DNA from: RCIO01 sp040880025
GTDB lineage: Bacteria > Pseudomonadota > Alphaproteobacteria > Rhizobiales > Rhizobiaceae
Length of the DNA: 64,000 nt
Assembly: GCA_040880025.1 (NCBI GenBank)
Contig: JBBDJD010000015.1
Coordinates: 1 to 64,000, forward strand
Direction of reading: 5' to 3'
Shown: positions 1 through 7,965 of the stretch, piece by piece
Layout of the letters: each line of letters opens with the position of its first letter
Numbering within the stretch: the stretch's first letter is position 1
Notes under the pieces: generated by a model
The model's input: the letters and a program-made list of their open reading frames with translations, nothing else
The model's database searches: none
Told to the model about the DNA's origin: nothing
Translations under genes and position numbers: made by a program

Positions 1-1128
1 CTGGGCAAGCTCAACATGGACGAGTTCGCCATGGGCTCGTCCAACGAAACGTCCTATTACGGCCCGGTCACCAATCCGTGGCGGGCGAAGGACGACAACA
101 AGGCGCTGGTGCCGGGCGGCTCGTCCGGCGGTTCGGCGGCGGCGGTTGCATCGTGGCTGTGCGCCGGAGCGACCGCGACCGACACCGGCGGCTCGATCCG
201 CCAGCCGGCTGCGTTCACCGGCACGGTCGGCATCAAGCCGACCTATGGCCGCTGCTCACGCTGGGGCACGGTCGCCTTCGCGTCCTCGCTCGACCAGGCG
301 GGGCCGATCACGCGCGATGTTCGCGACGCCGCGATCATGCTGCGGTCGATGGCATCCGTGGATCCGAAGGATACGACCTCGGTCGATCGCGACGTGCCGG
401 ACTACGAGGCAGTACTCGGCCAGTCGGTGAAGGGCCTGAAGATCGGCATTCCGAAGGAATACCGCATCGACGGCATGCCGGCCGAGATCGAGAAGCTGTG
501 GCAGCAGGGCATAGCCTGGATGAAGGATGCGGGCGCGGAGATAGTCGACATCACGCTGCCGCACACGAAATACGCGCTGCCGGCCTACTATATCGTGGCG
601 CCGGCGGAGGCGTCGTCCAACCTCGCGCGCTATGACGGCGTCCGCTACGGGCTGCGTGTGCCGGGCAAGGACATCACCGACATGTACGAGAAGACCCGCG
701 CGGCGGGTTTCGGACGCGAGGTGAAACGGCGCGTGATGATCGGCACCTATGTGCTGTCGGCAGGCTATTACGATGCCTATTATGTCCAGGCGCAGAAAGT
801 CCGCACGCTGATCAAGAAGGATTTCGAGGATGTGTTCGCCGATGGCATCGACGCGATCCTGACGCCGGCCACGCCGTCGGCGGCCTTCGGCATCGCCGAC
901 CAGGACATGAACTCCGATCCGGTGAAGATGTATCTCAACGACATTTTCACGGTCACCGTGAACATGGCGGGACTGCCGGGCATCGCCGTTCCGGGCGGCC
1001 TCGACGCCAAGGGACTACCTCTCGGCCTGCAACTCATCGGACGGCCGTTTGACGAGGAAATGCTGTTCCGTACCGCCCATGTGATCGAGCAGGCGGCCGG
1101 GCGCTTTGCTCCGGAGAAGTGGTGGTAG
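1..1128 (+). CDS. gatA: Glutamyl-tRNA(Gln) amidotransferase subunit A, 5'-truncated by the window edge
   Basis: The frame is open from base 1 (reading LGKLNMDEFAMGSS) to a TAG at 1126-1128, so about 110-115 N-terminal residues, including the catalytic lysine, lie outside the window. The amidase-signature core is visible: the Gly/Ser-rich stretch GGSSGGSAAA carries the cis-serine, and TDTGGSIRQP carries the nucleophilic serine. In this family GatA releases ammonia from glutamine, and GatB uses it to convert Glu-tRNA(Gln) to Gln-tRNA(Gln). The C-terminus matches the usual GatA end. A gatC gene would be expected just upstream. Identification is very secure. Confidence 0.97.
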   Translation: MGKLNMDEFAMGSSNETSYYGPVTNPWRAKDDNKALVPGGSSGGSAAAVASWLCAGATATDTGGSIRQPAAFTGTVGIKPTYGRCSRWGTVAFASSLDQAGPITRDVRDAAIMLRSMASVDPKDTTSVDRDVPDYEAVLGQSVKGLKIGIPKEYRIDGMPAEIEKLWQQGIAWMKDAGAEIVDITLPHTKYALPAYYIVAPAEASSNLARYDGVRYGLRVPGKDITDMYEKTRAAGFGREVKRRVMIGTYVLSAGYYDAYYVQAQKVRTLIKKDFEDVFADGIDAILTPATPSAAFGIADQDMNSDPVKMYLNDIFTVTVNMAGLPGIAVPGGLDAKGLPLGLQLIGRPFDEEMLFRTAHVIEQAAGRFAPEKWW

Positions 1129-1174
1129 GCGCAATGCCAGTGCCGGTTGGTGGGGGAATCGGCTAGCATCGGCC

Positions 1175-1794
1175 ATGGCTGAGCTCGACACTGAACGCCG
1201 CAAGCTGGTTTCGCTGATCGCCGAACGTGGCGACGACCGCGTCACGATACGCGAGACTGACGACGGGCTCGGCATCCACAATCCGAGCCACCGCATTCTG
1301 CCGGTCATCCTGTTCCTGCTTTTGTGGCTGGGCGGGGGTGGAGCTTTGGCGAGTATTTCGCGCTGAGCGCAATCTTCTCCGGCGGCGGCATGTCGGAGGG
1401 CGACATGTTCCTCATTTTCTGGGTGACGTTCTGGACGCTGGGCGGACTCGCGGCATGGTGGTTCGTGCTGTGGCAGCTTGTCGGGGTCGAGCAGCTGTTC
1501 ATCACCAGCGGGGCGGTGGTCCGCGAGGTCGGGCTGTGGCGCTTGCGCCGTCGCCGGGTCTATCCGCTTCACAGCGTCAGCGGGTTCAAGCTCGCCAACG
1601 GGCGGAAGATGGGCAACCAACTCTCCAACGGCGCGATCGCGTTCACGGCAAACGGAACGGAACGGCGATTCGGCATCGGGATGAGCGACAAGGAAGCCAG
1701 CACGGCGCTCGCGGCGATCAGGCGGCATCTGCTGAGGGAAGGCGCGGTGTCCGAAGCCGACGTTCCGGACGCCGGCCAGACCGGCAAGGGCTGA
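1175..1794 (+). pseudogene. Two-helix membrane protein, reading frame broken at a G tract
   Basis: The frame starting at ATG 1175 reads MAELDTERRKLVSLIAERGD, runs into a hydrophobic segment (PVILFLLLWLGG) and stops at 1366. A second frame, open from 1324 to 1794, continues without a gap with WSFGEYFALSAIFSGG, a second hydrophobic segment (FLIFWVTFWTLGGLAAWW) and a basic soluble tail. The two frames meet at a run of five G (1334-1338). One extra G, or two fewer, would give a continuous protein of about 206 residues. This is a recent frameshift or a sequencing error. The tail (LFITSGAVVREVGLW onwards) resembles small membrane-anchored PH-like domains, but only loosely. Function is unknown. The next gene follows after 9 bases. 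Confidence 0.7.
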
Positions 1795-1803
1795 GCGGCC
1801 CTC

Positions 1804-2604
1804 ATGTTCTACTATCTGTCCAAGATCGCCTGGCTGTTCCTGCAGCCGCTCAGCCTGACGGCCATCCTGATCGGCCTGGGCGTCGTCGCCCTGCTGCTGG
1901 CCTGGCGGCGGATCGCGGCGACGGCGATCCTGCTCGCATTTCTGGTGCTGTTTTTCTCGGCGTGGACGACGCTGGGCGCGCTGCTGCTGCACCCGCTGGA
2001 GGACCGGTTCGAGCGCCCGGCGCAAATCCCGGCGGATGCTGCGGGCATCATCGTGCTTGGCGGCGGGTTCGAGGGGGCGGTGAACGCGGCCAGGGGCGGC
2101 TACGAAATGAACAGCGCGGGCGACCGGTTCGTGGAAACGGCGGTGCTGGCCCGACGACTGCCCGACGCGAGGGTCGTGGTGACCGGCGGCAGCGGAGCGC
2201 TGCTGCTGACCGGCGAGCCGGATGGCGACACCGCGCCGAGACTTCTGGAGGCGCTTGGCGTTTCACGCGACCGGATGGTGCTGGAGAACCGGTCCCGAAA
2301 TACCTATGAAAACGCACAGTTTACGCGCGATCTCTTGCAGTCTGATTCAAGCCAGGACTGGCTTCTAGTGACCTCGGCCTTTCACATGCCGCGCTCGATG
2401 GCGCTGTTCCGCAAAGCCGGTTTCAACGTGACTGCCTGGCCGGTGGATTACCGCACGGCGGGAACGGAGGGGCTTGGTCTGGCGCGCGACAATGCGATTG
2501 ATTCGCTGGAAAACACCACGCTCGCCATCCGCGAATGGCTGGGACTTGCTGCCTACTGGATGACGGGTCGGATCGATTCCTTGCTGCCGTCGCCTGACGG
2601 CTAG
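1804..2604 (+). CDS. YdcF/ElyC family (DUF218) membrane protein
   Basis: The 266-residue product has two N-terminal membrane segments (residues about 10-35 and 38-62), then a Rossmann-like DUF218 domain. Family landmarks are IIVLGGG at the start of the domain, VVVTGGSGA, LENRSRNTYENA and LLVTSAFHMPRS. In Escherichia coli the related ElyC affects peptidoglycan and lipid-carrier metabolism, while YdcF binds S-adenosylmethionine in vitro. Neither role can be assigned here. The gene starts 9 bases after the frameshifted membrane gene and may share its transcript. Family assignment is firm, function is not. Confidence 0.85.
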   Translation: MFYYLSKIAWLFLQPLSLTAILIGLGVVALLLAWRRIAATAILLAFLVLFFSAWTTLGALLLHPLEDRFERPAQIPADAAGIIVLGGGFEGAVNAARGGYEMNSAGDRFVETAVLARRLPDARVVVTGGSGALLLTGEPDGDTAPRLLEALGVSRDRMVLENRSRNTYENAQFTRDLLQSDSSQDWLLVTSAFHMPRSMALFRKAGFNVTAWPVDYRTAGTEGLGLARDNAIDSLENTTLAIREWLGLAAYWMTGRIDSLLPSPDG

Positions 2605-2861
2605 GCTGGCGAACCATGCGCCAGGCGCAAAGCAGCCATGTTTGTTAACACGAACTTAACCAGGCTCTTTACGATAAATTATTGAAAATGTTCGATGTTC
2701 GACATTGGTGTGCCGGAATTTGACGGCGCGTAAGCCACCATTCCGCCGTTTTTGCATTGCGAAGGACCGGCGGAGTGGCTATGAGCAGCCAACGACGGAG
2801 TGGGGCCGTCGCGCGGCAACGGTCCGCGATCATTGGGGTTCTTTGATTTCACGGAAGTGAC
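2605..2861 (+). promoter_or_regulatory. Leader region with a possible structured RNA (2742-2825)
   Basis: Within this gene-free stretch, bases 2764-2825 can fold as a three-way junction. P1 pairs GGACCG (2764-2769) with CGGTCC (2820-2825). P2 pairs TGGCT (2776-2780) with AGCCA (2787-2791). P3 pairs CGACGG (2793-2798) with CCGTCG (2806-2811). A competing hairpin pairs TCCGCCG (2742-2748) with CGGCGGA (2768-2774) and shares bases with P1, so the two folds exclude each other. It lies 36 bases before the start codon of the 42-residue peptide gene. I do not recognise a known riboswitch class. Base pairing is seen directly; a regulatory role is inferred. Confidence 0.4.
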
Positions 2862-2990
2862 ATGGAAGACAGTGTTCAGAAATCCTGCTGGGGCGTAACC
2901 GCCAAGGCAGTCATCGGGTTTGCCGGCATCATTCTCCTGGCGTGGCTCGTCGGCGGCGCCGACGCGGTAGCAGTCGTCGCTGCCAGCTGA
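2862..2990 (+). CDS. 42-residue single-span membrane peptide
   Basis: ATG 2862 to TGA 2990 encodes a peptide starting MEDSVQKSCWGVTAKAVIGF. A short polar N-terminus is followed by one hydrophobic stretch (about residues 17-31) and a second Ala/Val-rich segment at the C-terminus. It is followed within 25 bases by a strong Rho-independent terminator and preceded by a structured leader, so it looks like a separate small transcription unit. A purine-rich stretch (CGGAAG) ends 6 bases before the start. I do not recognise the family. It could also be part of a regulatory leader for sdaA, but the terminator argues against read-through. Confidence 0.55.
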   Translation: MEDSVQKSCWGVTAKAVIGFAGIILLAWLVGGADAVAVVAAS

Positions 2991-3010
2991 TTGACCGGCG
3001 AAGTATCCAG

Positions 3011-3041
3011 AAAAGGGCGCAGCGCAGGCTGCGCCTTTTTC
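3011..3041 (+). terminator. Rho-independent terminator after the 42-residue peptide gene
   Basis: A perfect 8-bp stem, GGCGCAGC (3016-3023) with GCTGCGCC (3028-3035), has a 4-base loop GCAG. AAAA lies on its left and TTTTT (3036-3040) on its right, so it could work on both strands. Confidence 0.9.
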
Positions 3042-3143
3042 GTTTGAACCAGCCTGACGCTTTTCAATCGTTCCATGCCGCTGGCCGAACGGACCGCCAG
3101 TCTATAATGACGCAACATCCGCGCGCTTTCAGGGCGTGAAGTC

Positions 3144-4544
3144 ATGTTTTTGTCAGTCTTCGATCTCTTCAAGATCGGCATCGGGCCGTCGAGCTCCCAC
3201 ACGATGGGGCCGATGGTGGCGGCCGCGCGGTTTCTCGACGAGATCGCGACCGGCGACTGGCCGCGCCCGGGCGGCGCCGAGGTGGCGGCGCTCAGGGTCA
3301 GCCTGCACGGCTCTCTCGCATTCACCGGGGTCGGGCATGGCAGCGACCGCGCCATTCTGCTCGGCCTTGATGGCAAGTCCCCCGACACTGTCGATCCGGA
3401 CGTAAGCGAAGTCGACATTGAGCGCATTGGCGTCGAAAAGCGGGTTTCGCCGCCGGGCCATTCCGGATACCGGTTCGACCCCGAAACCGATCTTGTGCTT
3501 GATCGCAAGAACCCGCTGCCCGGCCACGCCAACGGAATGACGTTCTCCGCATTCGACGCGAATGACCGGCTGCTGCTCAAGAGGGTCTTCTATTCCGTCG
3601 GCGGCGGCTTCGTGGTCTCCGAAGAGGAGCTCCAGAAGCTGAAGGCGCGCCAGCAACCGCCGGTGGAGAAGGGCGTTCCATATCCCTTCGCCAACGCGAA
3701 GCAGATGCTGGCTATGGCTGCGAAAAGCGGGCTCTCGATCGCCGAGATGAAGCGCGAGAACGAGGAAACCAGCATGTCGCGCGCCGAGCTCGATGCCGGG
3801 CTCGACGCCATCTGGTCGGCCATGTTCGCTTGCATCGAACGCGGCTTGTCCAAGGAAGGCATCATGCCGGGCGGGCTGAAGGTGCGCCGCCGCGCGCGCC
3901 AGCTTCACGACAAGCTGCAGGACGAGTGGAGCCGCAACCGGCTCAACCCGCTGCTCGCCAATGACTGGCTGTCGATTTACGCCATGGCGGTGAACGAAGA
4001 AAACGCCGCCGGCGGGCGCATCGTGACCGCGCCGACCAACGGGGCGGCGGGTGTGGTGCCTGCCGTCATCCGCTATTGGCAGCATTTCCACGTCGACGCC
4101 AGCGAGCGCGATATCCGCGATTTCCTGCTGACCGCCGCCGCAGTCGGCGGCATCATCAAGCACAACGCCTCGATCTCTGGCGCCGAAGTCGGCTGCCAGG
4201 GCGAGGTGGGCTCCGCCTCGGCGATGGCGGCGGCGGGCTTGTGCGCGGTCATGGGCGGCACGCCCGAGCAGGTGGAAAACGCCGCCGAGATCGCGCTGGA
4301 GCATCATCTCGGCATGACCTGCGATCCAGTCGGCGGGCTGGTGCAGGTGCCCTGCATCGAACGCAACGCGCTCGGCTCAGTGAAGGCTGTCACGGCCGCT
4401 TCGCTGGCGATCAAGGGCGACGGCTCGCATTTCGTGCCGCTGGATGCTGCGATCGAAACCATGCGCCAAACCGGCCTCGACATGAACGAGCGCTACAAGG
4501 AGACCAGCCTGGGCGGTCTGGCGGTCAATGTGGTGGAGTGTTGA
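3144..4544 (+). CDS. sdaA: L-serine ammonia-lyase, single-chain iron-sulfur type
   Basis: The 466-residue enzyme converts L-serine to pyruvate and ammonia with a [4Fe-4S] cluster. The N-terminal beta domain carries GIGPSSSHTMGPM near residue 12. The C-terminal alpha domain contains the likely cluster ligands Cys351 (GAEVGCQGE), Cys393 (MTCDPVGG) and Cys404 (VQVPCIERN). Length and domain order match the one-chain SdaA/SdaB type rather than the split alpha/beta type. The gene begins about 100 bases after a terminator, so it probably has its own promoter. It is not next to serine transport or glycine cleavage genes. Confidence 0.96.
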   Translation: MFLSVFDLFKIGIGPSSSHTMGPMVAAARFLDEIATGDWPRPGGAEVAALRVSLHGSLAFTGVGHGSDRAILLGLDGKSPDTVDPDVSEVDIERIGVEKRVSPPGHSGYRFDPETDLVLDRKNPLPGHANGMTFSAFDANDRLLLKRVFYSVGGGFVVSEEELQKLKARQQPPVEKGVPYPFANAKQMLAMAAKSGLSIAEMKRENEETSMSRAELDAGLDAIWSAMFACIERGLSKEGIMPGGLKVRRRARQLHDKLQDEWSRNRLNPLLANDWLSIYAMAVNEENAAGGRIVTAPTNGAAGVVPAVIRYWQHFHVDASERDIRDFLLTAAAVGGIIKHNASISGAEVGCQGEVGSASAMAAAGLCAVMGGTPEQVENAAEIALEHHLGMTCDPVGGLVQVPCIERNALGSVKAVTAASLAIKGDGSHFVPLDAAIETMRQTGLDMNERYKETSLGGLAVNVVEC

Positions 4545-4604
4545 GGAGCAAGCGCGGGGACGGGCAACGCCTTGGCGCTTCCGGCCACCGCGCGGTCTCG
4601 CTCG

Positions 4605-4808
4605 TCATGTGCCATCGAGCACGAACGTCACCTTCATGTTGACGCGGTATTCCGAAACCTTGCCGCCTTCGACCCGCTCCTTGACGGAGTGGACCCACAC
4701 TTCCTGAACGTTCTTCAGGGTCTGCGTGGCGCGTTCCACGCCCTTGTTGATCGCGTCCTCCACCGACGAACCGGCGGCGGAGATTTCCGTAACACGTGCG
4801 ATTGACAT
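4605..4808 (-). CDS. Dodecin (flavin-binding dodecamer subunit)
   Basis: The 67-residue product (MSIARVTEISAAGSSVEDAI at the start) has the compact beta-alpha-beta-beta form of dodecin: the TEISAAGSSVEDAI helix start, a central VWVHSVKERV strand and the final YRVNMKVTFVLDG strand. Dodecins assemble into hollow 12-subunit shells that bind riboflavin, FMN or related flavins and protect the cell from free flavin. The key tryptophan that stacks on the flavin is present (EVWVHS). It is transcribed toward sdaA, and its stop is 60 bases from the sdaA stop. Confidence 0.93.
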   Translation of the reverse strand: MSIARVTEISAAGSSVEDAINKGVERATQTLKNVQEVWVHSVKERVEGGKVSEYRVNMKVTFVLDGT

Positions 4809-4919
4809 TCAAGCCTCCTGTTTACTTGCTTCGCAAGCGCTGTTGGCGATGAACTACGAAGCTGTGGGCCAACGTCTCGCGGGCTTTTTTGTTTCGCCGA
4901 TACGACCTAGTTTCTCGAC

Positions 4920-5360
4920 ATGACCCTTCATCTGATCAAGCTCTGCGTTGGCGCGGAAAGCGTCGAGGACCTCGAGGAATGGATCGCCGGGCGCATCGCG
5001 GACAAGCCGCGCGCCGGCGTGGGCGTGCCACGCGAGCCTTTCCACATCACCCGAATGGTGCCGAAGCGGGCCGATGAACTGATCGAAGGCGGGTCGCTTT
5101 ACTGGGTGATCAAGGGACAGGTGCAGTGCCGCCAGCGCATCGTTGAAGTGCGGCCGTTCACCGACAGGGAAGGGATCGGGCGCTGCTACCTCGTGCTTGA
5201 ACCGGAGGTGCAGCGAACGCAGTGGCAGCCGCGCCGGGCTTTCCAGGGATGGCGCTATCTCAAGGCAAACGAAGCGCCCGCCGATATGGCTTCAAATGCC
5301 GATATCGCTGCGATGCCCGGCCATTTGCGCCATGAACTCGCGGAACTCGGCCTGCTGTAG
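4920..5360 (+). CDS. DUF1489 family protein
   Basis: The 146-residue protein matches the DUF1489 family of alphaproteobacteria. It is recognisable by MTLHLIKLCVGAESVEDL at the start, the block TRMVPKRADELIEGGSLYWV and the late block AFQGWRYL. It has no signal peptide or membrane segment, so it should be cytosolic. Function is unknown. It diverges from the dodecin gene across a 111-base spacer. That spacer holds a small CTTGC-TTC-GCAAG hairpin near 4825 and an inverted GTTGGC/GCCAAC pair, with no clear role. Confidence 0.85.
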   Translation: MTLHLIKLCVGAESVEDLEEWIAGRIADKPRAGVGVPREPFHITRMVPKRADELIEGGSLYWVIKGQVQCRQRIVEVRPFTDREGIGRCYLVLEPEVQRTQWQPRRAFQGWRYLKANEAPADMASNADIAAMPGHLRHELAELGLL

Positions 5361-5496
5361 CTTCCCGGCTGTCAAACGCCTGTCGCACTAACCATCTTGC
5401 TTTACCAAACGAGCAGCGGCTTGGGAGCGGCTTGCCTTTGTTATTGATTGCAAAGCGGAAACGCGCCATTGTTTCTCCTGTTGGGAGTACGGGTTC

Positions 5497-6435
5497 ATGT
5501 TGTTGTCGGGTGTAAACGGGCACGCGGACGACAGGGCGCAGCGCGCCGCTCATGTCATCGTCTGCGGAAATGAAAAGGGCGGGTCGGGAAAATCGACCAC
5601 GGCGATGCACATCGCCGTTGCGTTGCTGAAATCCGGCTACAGCGTCGCGACCGTCGATCTCGACGGCAGACAGCTTTCCCTCACGCACTACATCGAAAAC
5701 CGCAAACGCTGGGCCAAGCAGGCACGCATCGAGTTGCCCGCTCCCAGCCATTTCCACGTTCCGCCGGCCAACCGCGATACGGTCGCCGATACCGAGAGTG
5801 AGGAATTCCGCCAGCTCACCGCGGGGCTGGGCGAAATCCAGGACAGCCACGACTTCGTCGTCATCGACACGCCGGGTTCGGACACGTTCTTGAACCGCAT
5901 GGCGCACCGCATCGCCGATACGCTGGTGACGCCGATGAACGACAGTTTCGTGGATTTCGACGTGCTTGCGCGCATCGACCCGATCAGCCACGAAATCCTC
6001 GACCTGTCTCAATACGCGTCGGCTGTTCGCGACGCGCGGCGGCAGCGCCGCCAGACGGACAGCTCCATTCTGGACTGGATTGTGGTGCGCAACCGCATGG
6101 CCAGCATCGCGTCGCGCAACGAGCAGAAAATCGATTCCTGTCTGCGCAACCTGTCGATCCAGCTTGGGTTCCGCATCGCGGACGGTATTTCCGAACGCGT
6201 CGTGTTCCGCGAATTCTTCCCGATCGGGCTGACCGCGCTCGATGATTTCGAGGAGCATATCCTCGGAACCAAGCCGACCCTGTCGCATCTGGCCGCGCGC
6301 CAGGAGATCAGGCAACTGATCGGCGCGCTGCGCCTTCCGACTGACGAGGTCGGCCGCAAACGCGCCATGCTGAGAAAGCGCTATGCCGAGGCGATCAGCC
6401 GGCCGATCGCGTTGCCCGACATATTCGTGAACTGA
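5497..6435 (+). CDS. mipZ: MipZ-like ParA-family ATPase, division-site regulator
   Basis: The 312-residue protein is a deviant-Walker ParA ATPase. The P-loop EKGGSGKSTTAMHIAVAL has the signature lysine Lys27 and the P-loop lysine Lys32. Switch II is DFVVIDTPGSDTFLNRMAH. The region NDSFVDFDVLARIDP is typical of MipZ rather than of plasmid ParA. In Caulobacter, MipZ forms a gradient from the poles together with ParB and inhibits FtsZ, so that division occurs at midcell. No parB is adjacent, as is usual for mipZ. The ATG at 5497 fits the short N-terminal tail before the first strand (HVIVCGNE). Confidence 0.92.
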   Translation: MLLSGVNGHADDRAQRAAHVIVCGNEKGGSGKSTTAMHIAVALLKSGYSVATVDLDGRQLSLTHYIENRKRWAKQARIELPAPSHFHVPPANRDTVADTESEEFRQLTAGLGEIQDSHDFVVIDTPGSDTFLNRMAHRIADTLVTPMNDSFVDFDVLARIDPISHEILDLSQYASAVRDARRQRRQTDSSILDWIVVRNRMASIASRNEQKIDSCLRNLSIQLGFRIADGISERVVFREFFPIGLTALDDFEEHILGTKPTLSHLAARQEIRQLIGALRLPTDEVGRKRAMLRKRYAEAISRPIALPDIFVN

Positions 6436-6508
6436 GTTTCCGGAATTCGGGCGCCGCGGCCGTCGCCCGCCCTTGCCAGCGGGGCTCCGGCGGCACATCT
6501 TTCATGCG

Positions 6509-7234
6509 ATGAGCAAACCGAAGACACCCTTGCGCGCCAAATCCGCGGAAACGCCCGTGCGCCAGTCCAGCGGATCGGAGGTCGACGCCTTCGTTCGGCA
6601 GGCGCGGGCGTTGGCTACGCCGGGAGACGGCAAGGGACGGCTGATCCTGGCGCTCGACGCCACAATGAGCCGCCAGCCGACATGGGATCTTGCGTGCAAA
6701 CTGCAGGCGGAGATGTTCGATACGGTCGGCAAGACCGGCGGGCTCAACGTCCAACTCGTCTACTTCCGCGGGTTTGGCGAGTGCCGTGCCTCGCGTTTCG
6801 TCGCCGATACCGGCGCCCTCAAGGATCTGATGATCAGCATCGACTGCCGTGGCGGGCACACGCAGATCGGCAAGGTTCTTTCGCATGCGCTGAAGGAAAC
6901 ACGCCGCGAGAAGGTCAACGCGCTGGTCTATATCGGCGATGCGATGGAGGAGGAGGTCGATGCGCTTGCAGCGAAGGCGGGCGAACTCGGTCTCCACGGT
7001 GTCCCCATATTCGCATTTCAGGAAGGGCATGATGCCTCCGCCGAGTCGGCGTTGAAGGAGCTGGCGCGTCTGACCAGGGGCGCCTGGTTCCGCTTCGACC
7101 GGAGCGCGGCCGCCACGCTTTCCAGGCTGCTGTCCGCCGTGGCGGTTTACGCCACTGGCGGGCTGAGGGCCCTTGAAGCGCGCGGAAGGCCGGAGGACAG
7201 GCAGATGATCGAGCACCTGAAAGACCGCCGATGA
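6509..7234 (+). CDS. VWA-like domain protein
   Basis: The 241-residue protein (MSKPKTPLRAKSAETPVRQS) has a von Willebrand A-like fold. RLILALDATMSRQPTWD carries a DxTxS variant of the metal-binding motif. GGHTQIGKVLSHAL supplies the threonine loop, and VYIGDAMEE the later aspartate. ATG 6509 is preferred over an in-frame TTG at 6473, because the family start is the polar Lys-rich stretch. Its stop overlaps the start of the DnaJ-like gene (ATGA at 7231), so the two are probably translationally coupled. It follows mipZ by 73 bases. The function is not known; VWA proteins usually act in metal-dependent protein binding. Confidence 0.82.
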   Translation: MSKPKTPLRAKSAETPVRQSSGSEVDAFVRQARALATPGDGKGRLILALDATMSRQPTWDLACKLQAEMFDTVGKTGGLNVQLVYFRGFGECRASRFVADTGALKDLMISIDCRGGHTQIGKVLSHALKETRREKVNALVYIGDAMEEEVDALAAKAGELGLHGVPIFAFQEGHDASAESALKELARLTRGAWFRFDRSAAATLSRLLSAVAVYATGGLRALEARGRPEDRQMIEHLKDRR

Positions 7235-7926
7235 CCTTCATGCTGTATGTTTCGGCGGCGGCGCTCGTCTTCATCCTGCTGGCTCTGGTGTTTGTGCGAG
7301 CGAATCCCGCAAGGATTGTGGATTCGATCCGGCTGATCGGTCCTGTCACGCTCGCCGTGCTTGGCGTCGTGGCGTTGATTGCCGGGCGGGGCGGAATCGC
7401 GGGCATGCTGTGGATGATCGCCGCTACCTGGTACATGCGCGGACGATCCCGGCGCTCCGCCCGACCAAGTCAAGGCAGCCGGTCGCATGTGCGCACGGCG
7501 GCGCTCGAAATGGAGCTCGACCACGATACCGGCTCGCTTGAGGGCGTCGTCCTGGCTGGCAGCCTCGAAGGCCGCGAGTTGCACGAGCTGGCGCTCGAAG
7601 AGCTTCTCGTGCTGCACGGCGAACTGAGGACGGATGTCGAGAGCCTACAGCTGCTGGAAACCTATCTTGACGGCCGATTTCCCGCCTGGCGCGAACACGC
7701 GCAGGCGAATGCCGGCGAGGGGGAGGGCGGAGCGGCGGCTTCTGGCCCCGTGACCGAGGAGGAAGCCTACAAGATCCTTGGTCTTGAGCCGGGTGCCTCC
7801 GCGGCGGATATCCGCAAGGCGCACCGCCGCCTGATGCAGCGCCTGCACCCCGACCTCGGGGGCTCGTCCTTTCTGGCCGCCCGCATCAACGCGGCCAAAG
7901 ACGTTCTGCTGTCCAAACACGCTTGA
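7231..7926 (+). CDS. Membrane-anchored DnaJ-domain protein
   Basis: The 231-residue protein has two N-terminal membrane helices (residues about 3-24 and 34-68), a charged middle region, and a J domain at the C-terminus. That domain starts at VTEEEAYKILGLEPGASAAD and includes the HPD motif in MQRLHPDLGG. This is the Tim14/Pam18-like layout, which places the J domain on the cytosolic face to stimulate DnaK there. The partner is unknown. Its start overlaps the VWA gene by four bases, so the two may work together. Confidence 0.85.
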   Translation: MTFMLYVSAAALVFILLALVFVRANPARIVDSIRLIGPVTLAVLGVVALIAGRGGIAGMLWMIAATWYMRGRSRRSARPSQGSRSHVRTAALEMELDHDTGSLEGVVLAGSLEGRELHELALEELLVLHGELRTDVESLQLLETYLDGRFPAWREHAQANAGEGEGGAAASGPVTEEEAYKILGLEPGASAADIRKAHRRLMQRLHPDLGGSSFLAARINAAKDVLLSKHA

Positions 7927-7965
7927 AATCCCCATTACTCGAAACTGACCGGAGACCGGAAGGCT

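Noticed and set aside
1015..2025. A 336-codon minus-strand frame across gatA, the split gene and the YdcF gene
   Set aside because: It is opposite three protein-like frames and its composition (Gln/Arg/Pro) is that of an antisense shadow.
2682..2711. TGTTCGATGTTCGACA-type sequence as an SOS box
   Set aside because: The two GTTC units are separated by three bases instead of seven, so it does not fit the alphaproteobacterial LexA operator.
3153..4307. A 384-codon minus-strand frame inside sdaA
   Set aside because: It is antisense to a clear serine dehydratase; the product is His/Arg-rich with no recognisable family.
4842..4900. A small RNA with terminator between dodecin and DUF1489
   Set aside because: The T run after GCGGGC has no matching stem directly before it; the GTTGGC/GCCAAC pair is too far away to form a classical terminator.
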